A stretch of DNA of 8,001 nt from DAOTTW01 sp034437615 (GTDB lineage: Bacteria > Chloroflexota > Anaerolineae > Aggregatilineales > Phototrophicaceae): assembly GCA_034437615.1 (NCBI GenBank), contig DAOTTW010000144.1, forward strand, positions 1 through 8,001, in the 5' to 3' direction. The notes below the pieces were generated by a model. The model was not told the DNA's origin, made no database searches, and was given only the letters and a program-made list of their open reading frames with translations. Both the position numbers and the translations under genes were made by a program. Below, one piece after another: positions 6,001-8,001 of this stretch. The stretch's first letter is position 1. Every line of letters starts with the position of its first letter.

Positions 6001-8001
6001 GCGCCGCCACGCACAAGCCTGGGCACCTTATAACTTCGTGCCGATGCCGGATAAACCGCTCTATGCTGACCTGAAGCATAATGACGCGCAGGGCAACGCA
6101 CTCGCGCAACGCCATGACACCTATGAAGCGAACGGACACACGGGTTATTTCGAGGTGACGCTGACCACCGAGACGCCACTGTTCATACGTGGCATGTTGA
6201 CCGAAGAGGATGTGACCAACGATCCAGCCGAAAACGGCGTCCGGACACCTAAAACCGAAAAAGAGATCGGTGAGTTAACGCGCAACAACCCGAATTTCTT
6301 CAGCATTGACGGCGAATGCCCCGTCATTCCGGGTAGTTCCCTGCGTGGGATGCTGCGCACGCTGGTCGAGATTGTCACCAACAGCAAATTGCACTTCGTC
6401 CACGATAGCACGCTGGTTTTTCGTGCTATTTACTACGCCGATGCCCTCGCAAACACCTATCGCGACATCGCCACCGATGTACAGGGCGACAAAGCGTACA
6501 CTTACCCGACACGGCGCATGTATGGCGGCTACCTGCGACGCGGTGATAGTCCCTCCGGTTGGGTCATCCAGCCCGCACAGATGCATCACGGTGAGTCGTT
6601 CGCGCTGGTCAACCGCAAAGCTGTAGCTGACAGAGGCATCCCGGAGAAACCACCTTACAAAACATACCCAGTAGGGGTACGCCCGCCGACGTCACGCCAC
6701 TGGCACACAGGTAAACAGGGCGTGCAGCTTGAAATCACCGAGGCAACAAGCATCAGCCGCGAGGTGAACGGCGATTATGTGCCCGCAACACTGCTGATTG
6801 CCAGCACGGTCGGCGCACTCAAGGGCAAGGGTAGTAACCGCACCTGGTACCCGGTGGTGTACGCTGAGGACCCGAACGCCGAACCGATCCCGATTTCGCA
6901 ACGCGTTTGGGATGACTTCGTGCTGGATCGCGACCTGAAGCGTGGCATCGCCAACCGTCGTATCGACAGTGAAGGTGATGTGCTATTTTACCTGCTGGAT
7001 GGACAGGGCCGGTTGCAATTCTTCGGGCCGACCATGTTCTTTCGGATGCCCTACGCCAACAGCATCCAGCAACTTGCACCACCTGAGCTGCGCACGCGCA
7101 ACAGCCGCACCGATTACGCCGAGGCACTATTTGGCTATGTATCCGAACGTGACGAACAAACCGAGGGCAAAGCCGCGACCTATGCGGGGCGTGTTTCCGT
7201 CACCAGCGCACACGTTACGGGCGAGCCAGATACACAGGGCTACTATGATGAGCAGATCGTACCGCGCATCCTGGCATCACCCAAACCCACCACATTCCAG
7301 CATTATCTGGAACAGCCGGACGCCGCGAAGGGGCTAAACGGTGATGTCGCAAAATTGCATCATTATGGCACACACAGCGCGAGGTTGCGCGGTCGCAAGC
7401 TGTACTGGCGGCAACGCATTGAAGGGTTAAAGAGTGTCAAAGATGATGATCAAGAAACGCCATTAGAAGGTTACCCGGAAAGAAACATCAAACCTCGCAC
7501 ACAACACACGTGCATGAAGCCCGTCAGAAGCCAGGTTGAATTTAAATTCCGCGTCTACTTTGAAAACCTGACCGCTGCCGAACTCGGTGCACTGAGCTGG
7601 GCGCTGACCTTCGGAGAGATAGCTGAAGCACCGGATAACGTCAACGAGAACCAGAAGGACAAGCCCCTGTATCGGCATCAGCTAGGGATGGCGAAACCAT
7701 TGGGCCTGGGCGTCGTGAAGCTCACACCACAGCTTGTCCTCACTCCGCGTACAGAACGCTACGGACGCTTATTTGATGACGCTGGTCAGTGGTTCACAGC
7801 GCAGCGCAGCGCCACAACCGAAGAACAGAAAACTTTCGTTGATGCCTTCAAGGCACTGACACCTGATTTCGATGCACAACCGCATATCCAGGAGTTGCTA
7901 GCGCTGGCGCAACGGCAGGAGCCAAATGCATACTTCAGTTACATGCAGATCGAAGCTCAAGACGCCTCCGGCGGCAAAGATAATCAGTATGATGGTCGTC
8001 C
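5987..8001 (+). CDS. Cas7-insertion RAMP protein (TIGR03986-like), cut at the window edge
   Basis: Large RAMP backbone subunit. The frame stays open for 671 codons to the last base with no stop, so the C-terminus is missing. The N-terminus has a basic start (SKSKRRH) followed by APYNFVPMPDKPLY (13-26), which I recognise as the opening of TIGR03986 proteins of III-D loci. GYFEVTLTTETPLFIRG (53-69) forms the first RAMP strand, and IPGSSLRGMLRTLVEIV (114-130) is the conserved Cas7 helix. The matching C-terminal glycine-rich segment HQLGMAKPLGLGVV (564-577) comes only about 440 residues later. The stretch between is far longer than in a simple Cas7 of about 220 residues, so the protein carries a big insertion, as in the Cas7-insertion subunit of III-D2/III-Dv. 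It contains GALKGKGSNRTW (around 278-289) and several Tyr/Phe-rich segments of unknown role. Predicted to bind the 3' part of the crRNA. It overlaps csx19 by 14 bases and is read in a different frame. Confidence 0.88.
   Translation, partial: MSKSKRRHAQAWAPYNFVPMPDKPLYADLKHNDAQGNALAQRHDTYEANGHTGYFEVTLTTETPLFIRGMLTEEDVTNDPAENGVRTPKTEKEIGELTRNNPNFFSIDGECPVIPGSSLRGMLRTLVEIVTNSKLHFVHDSTLVFRAIYYADALANTYRDIATDVQGDKAYTYPTRRMYGGYLRRGDSPSGWVIQPAQMHHGESFALVNRKAVADRGIPEKPPYKTYPVGVRPPTSRHWHTGKQGVQLEITEATSISREVNGDYVPATLLIASTVGALKGKGSNRTWYPVVYAEDPNAEPIPISQRVWDDFVLDRDLKRGIANRRIDSEGDVLFYLLDGQGRLQFFGPTMFFRMPYANSIQQLAPPELRTRNSRTDYAEALFGYVSERDEQTEGKAATYAGRVSVTSAHVTGEPDTQGYYDEQIVPRILASPKPTTFQHYLEQPDAAKGLNGDVAKLHHYGTHSARLRGRKLYWRQRIEGLKSVKDDDQETPLEGYPERNIKPRTQHTCMKPVRSQVEFKFRVYFENLTAAELGALSWALTFGEIAEAPDNVNENQKDKPLYRHQLGMAKPLGLGVVKLTPQLVLTPRTERYGRLFDDAGQWFTAQRSATTEEQKTFVDAFKALTPDFDAQPHIQELLALAQRQEPNAYFSYMQIEAQDASGGKDNQYDGR

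Noticed and set aside
6942..7337. Open frame of 131 codons on the + strand inside the Cas7-insertion gene
   Set aside because: Shadow of the large RAMP frame; Ser/Arg/Pro-rich low-complexity translation and no family motif.
1..8001. CRISPR repeat-spacer array, insertion sequence or tRNA
   Set aside because: No regularly spaced direct repeats, no transposase frame or terminal inverted repeats, and no tRNA-like segment were seen; coding sequence fills the window from base 42 on.

Overview
The window holds most of one CRISPR-Cas type III effector operon, all on the + strand, and nothing else. The gene set is an HD-less Cas10, several RAMP (Cas7/Cas5-fold) backbone proteins including a Csx10-type Cas5, and a Csx19-like accessory protein. 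That combination points to subtype III-D. The assignments rest on motifs I can read in the sequence plus what I remember of these families; no database search was run.

Layout: a 41-base leader with a ribosome binding site and an in-frame stop (1-41); cas10 (42-1757); a small single-domain Cas7 (1754-2404); csx10/Cas5 with a long helical C-terminal tail (2401-3924); a tandem Cas7-Cas7 protein, Cas7-2x (3917-5362); csx19 (5359-6000); and a large Cas7 with an insertion, TIGR03986-like (5987 to beyond 8001). The last gene has no stop codon inside the window and is cut at the right edge. Every neighbouring pair overlaps, by 4, 4, 8, 4 and 14 bases. There is therefore no intergenic space, and the genes are almost certainly one co-transcribed, translationally coupled unit.

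How the genes work together (family knowledge plus inference): the Cas7 domains and the Cas5-like Csx10 would assemble along a crRNA, pair with target RNA and cut it at Cas7 aspartates. Cas10 sits at the crRNA 5' end and keeps an intact GGDD cyclase motif, so it should make cyclic oligoadenylate when target RNA binds. It has no N-terminal HD nuclease, so Cas10-mediated ssDNA cutting is not expected. Csx19 is probably a structural subunit of the complex. No CRISPR array, cas1/cas2, cas6, CARF/SAVED effector, stand-alone cas11, transposon, tRNA or terminator is visible, so those parts, if present, lie outside the window.

Organism: a fairly GC-rich bacterium with AGGAGG-type ribosome binding sites. 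The gene order recalls III-D loci of Chloroflexota such as Roseiflexus, but taxonomy cannot be fixed from this sequence. The most interesting point is that cas7, then cas5 with its helical tail, run in the same order as the domains of the Cas7-Cas5-Cas11 fusion protein of III-D2/III-Dv systems, while Cas7-2x and Cas7-insertion are already present. The locus therefore looks like an unfused counterpart of the fused systems thought to lead towards type III-E (Cas7-11).
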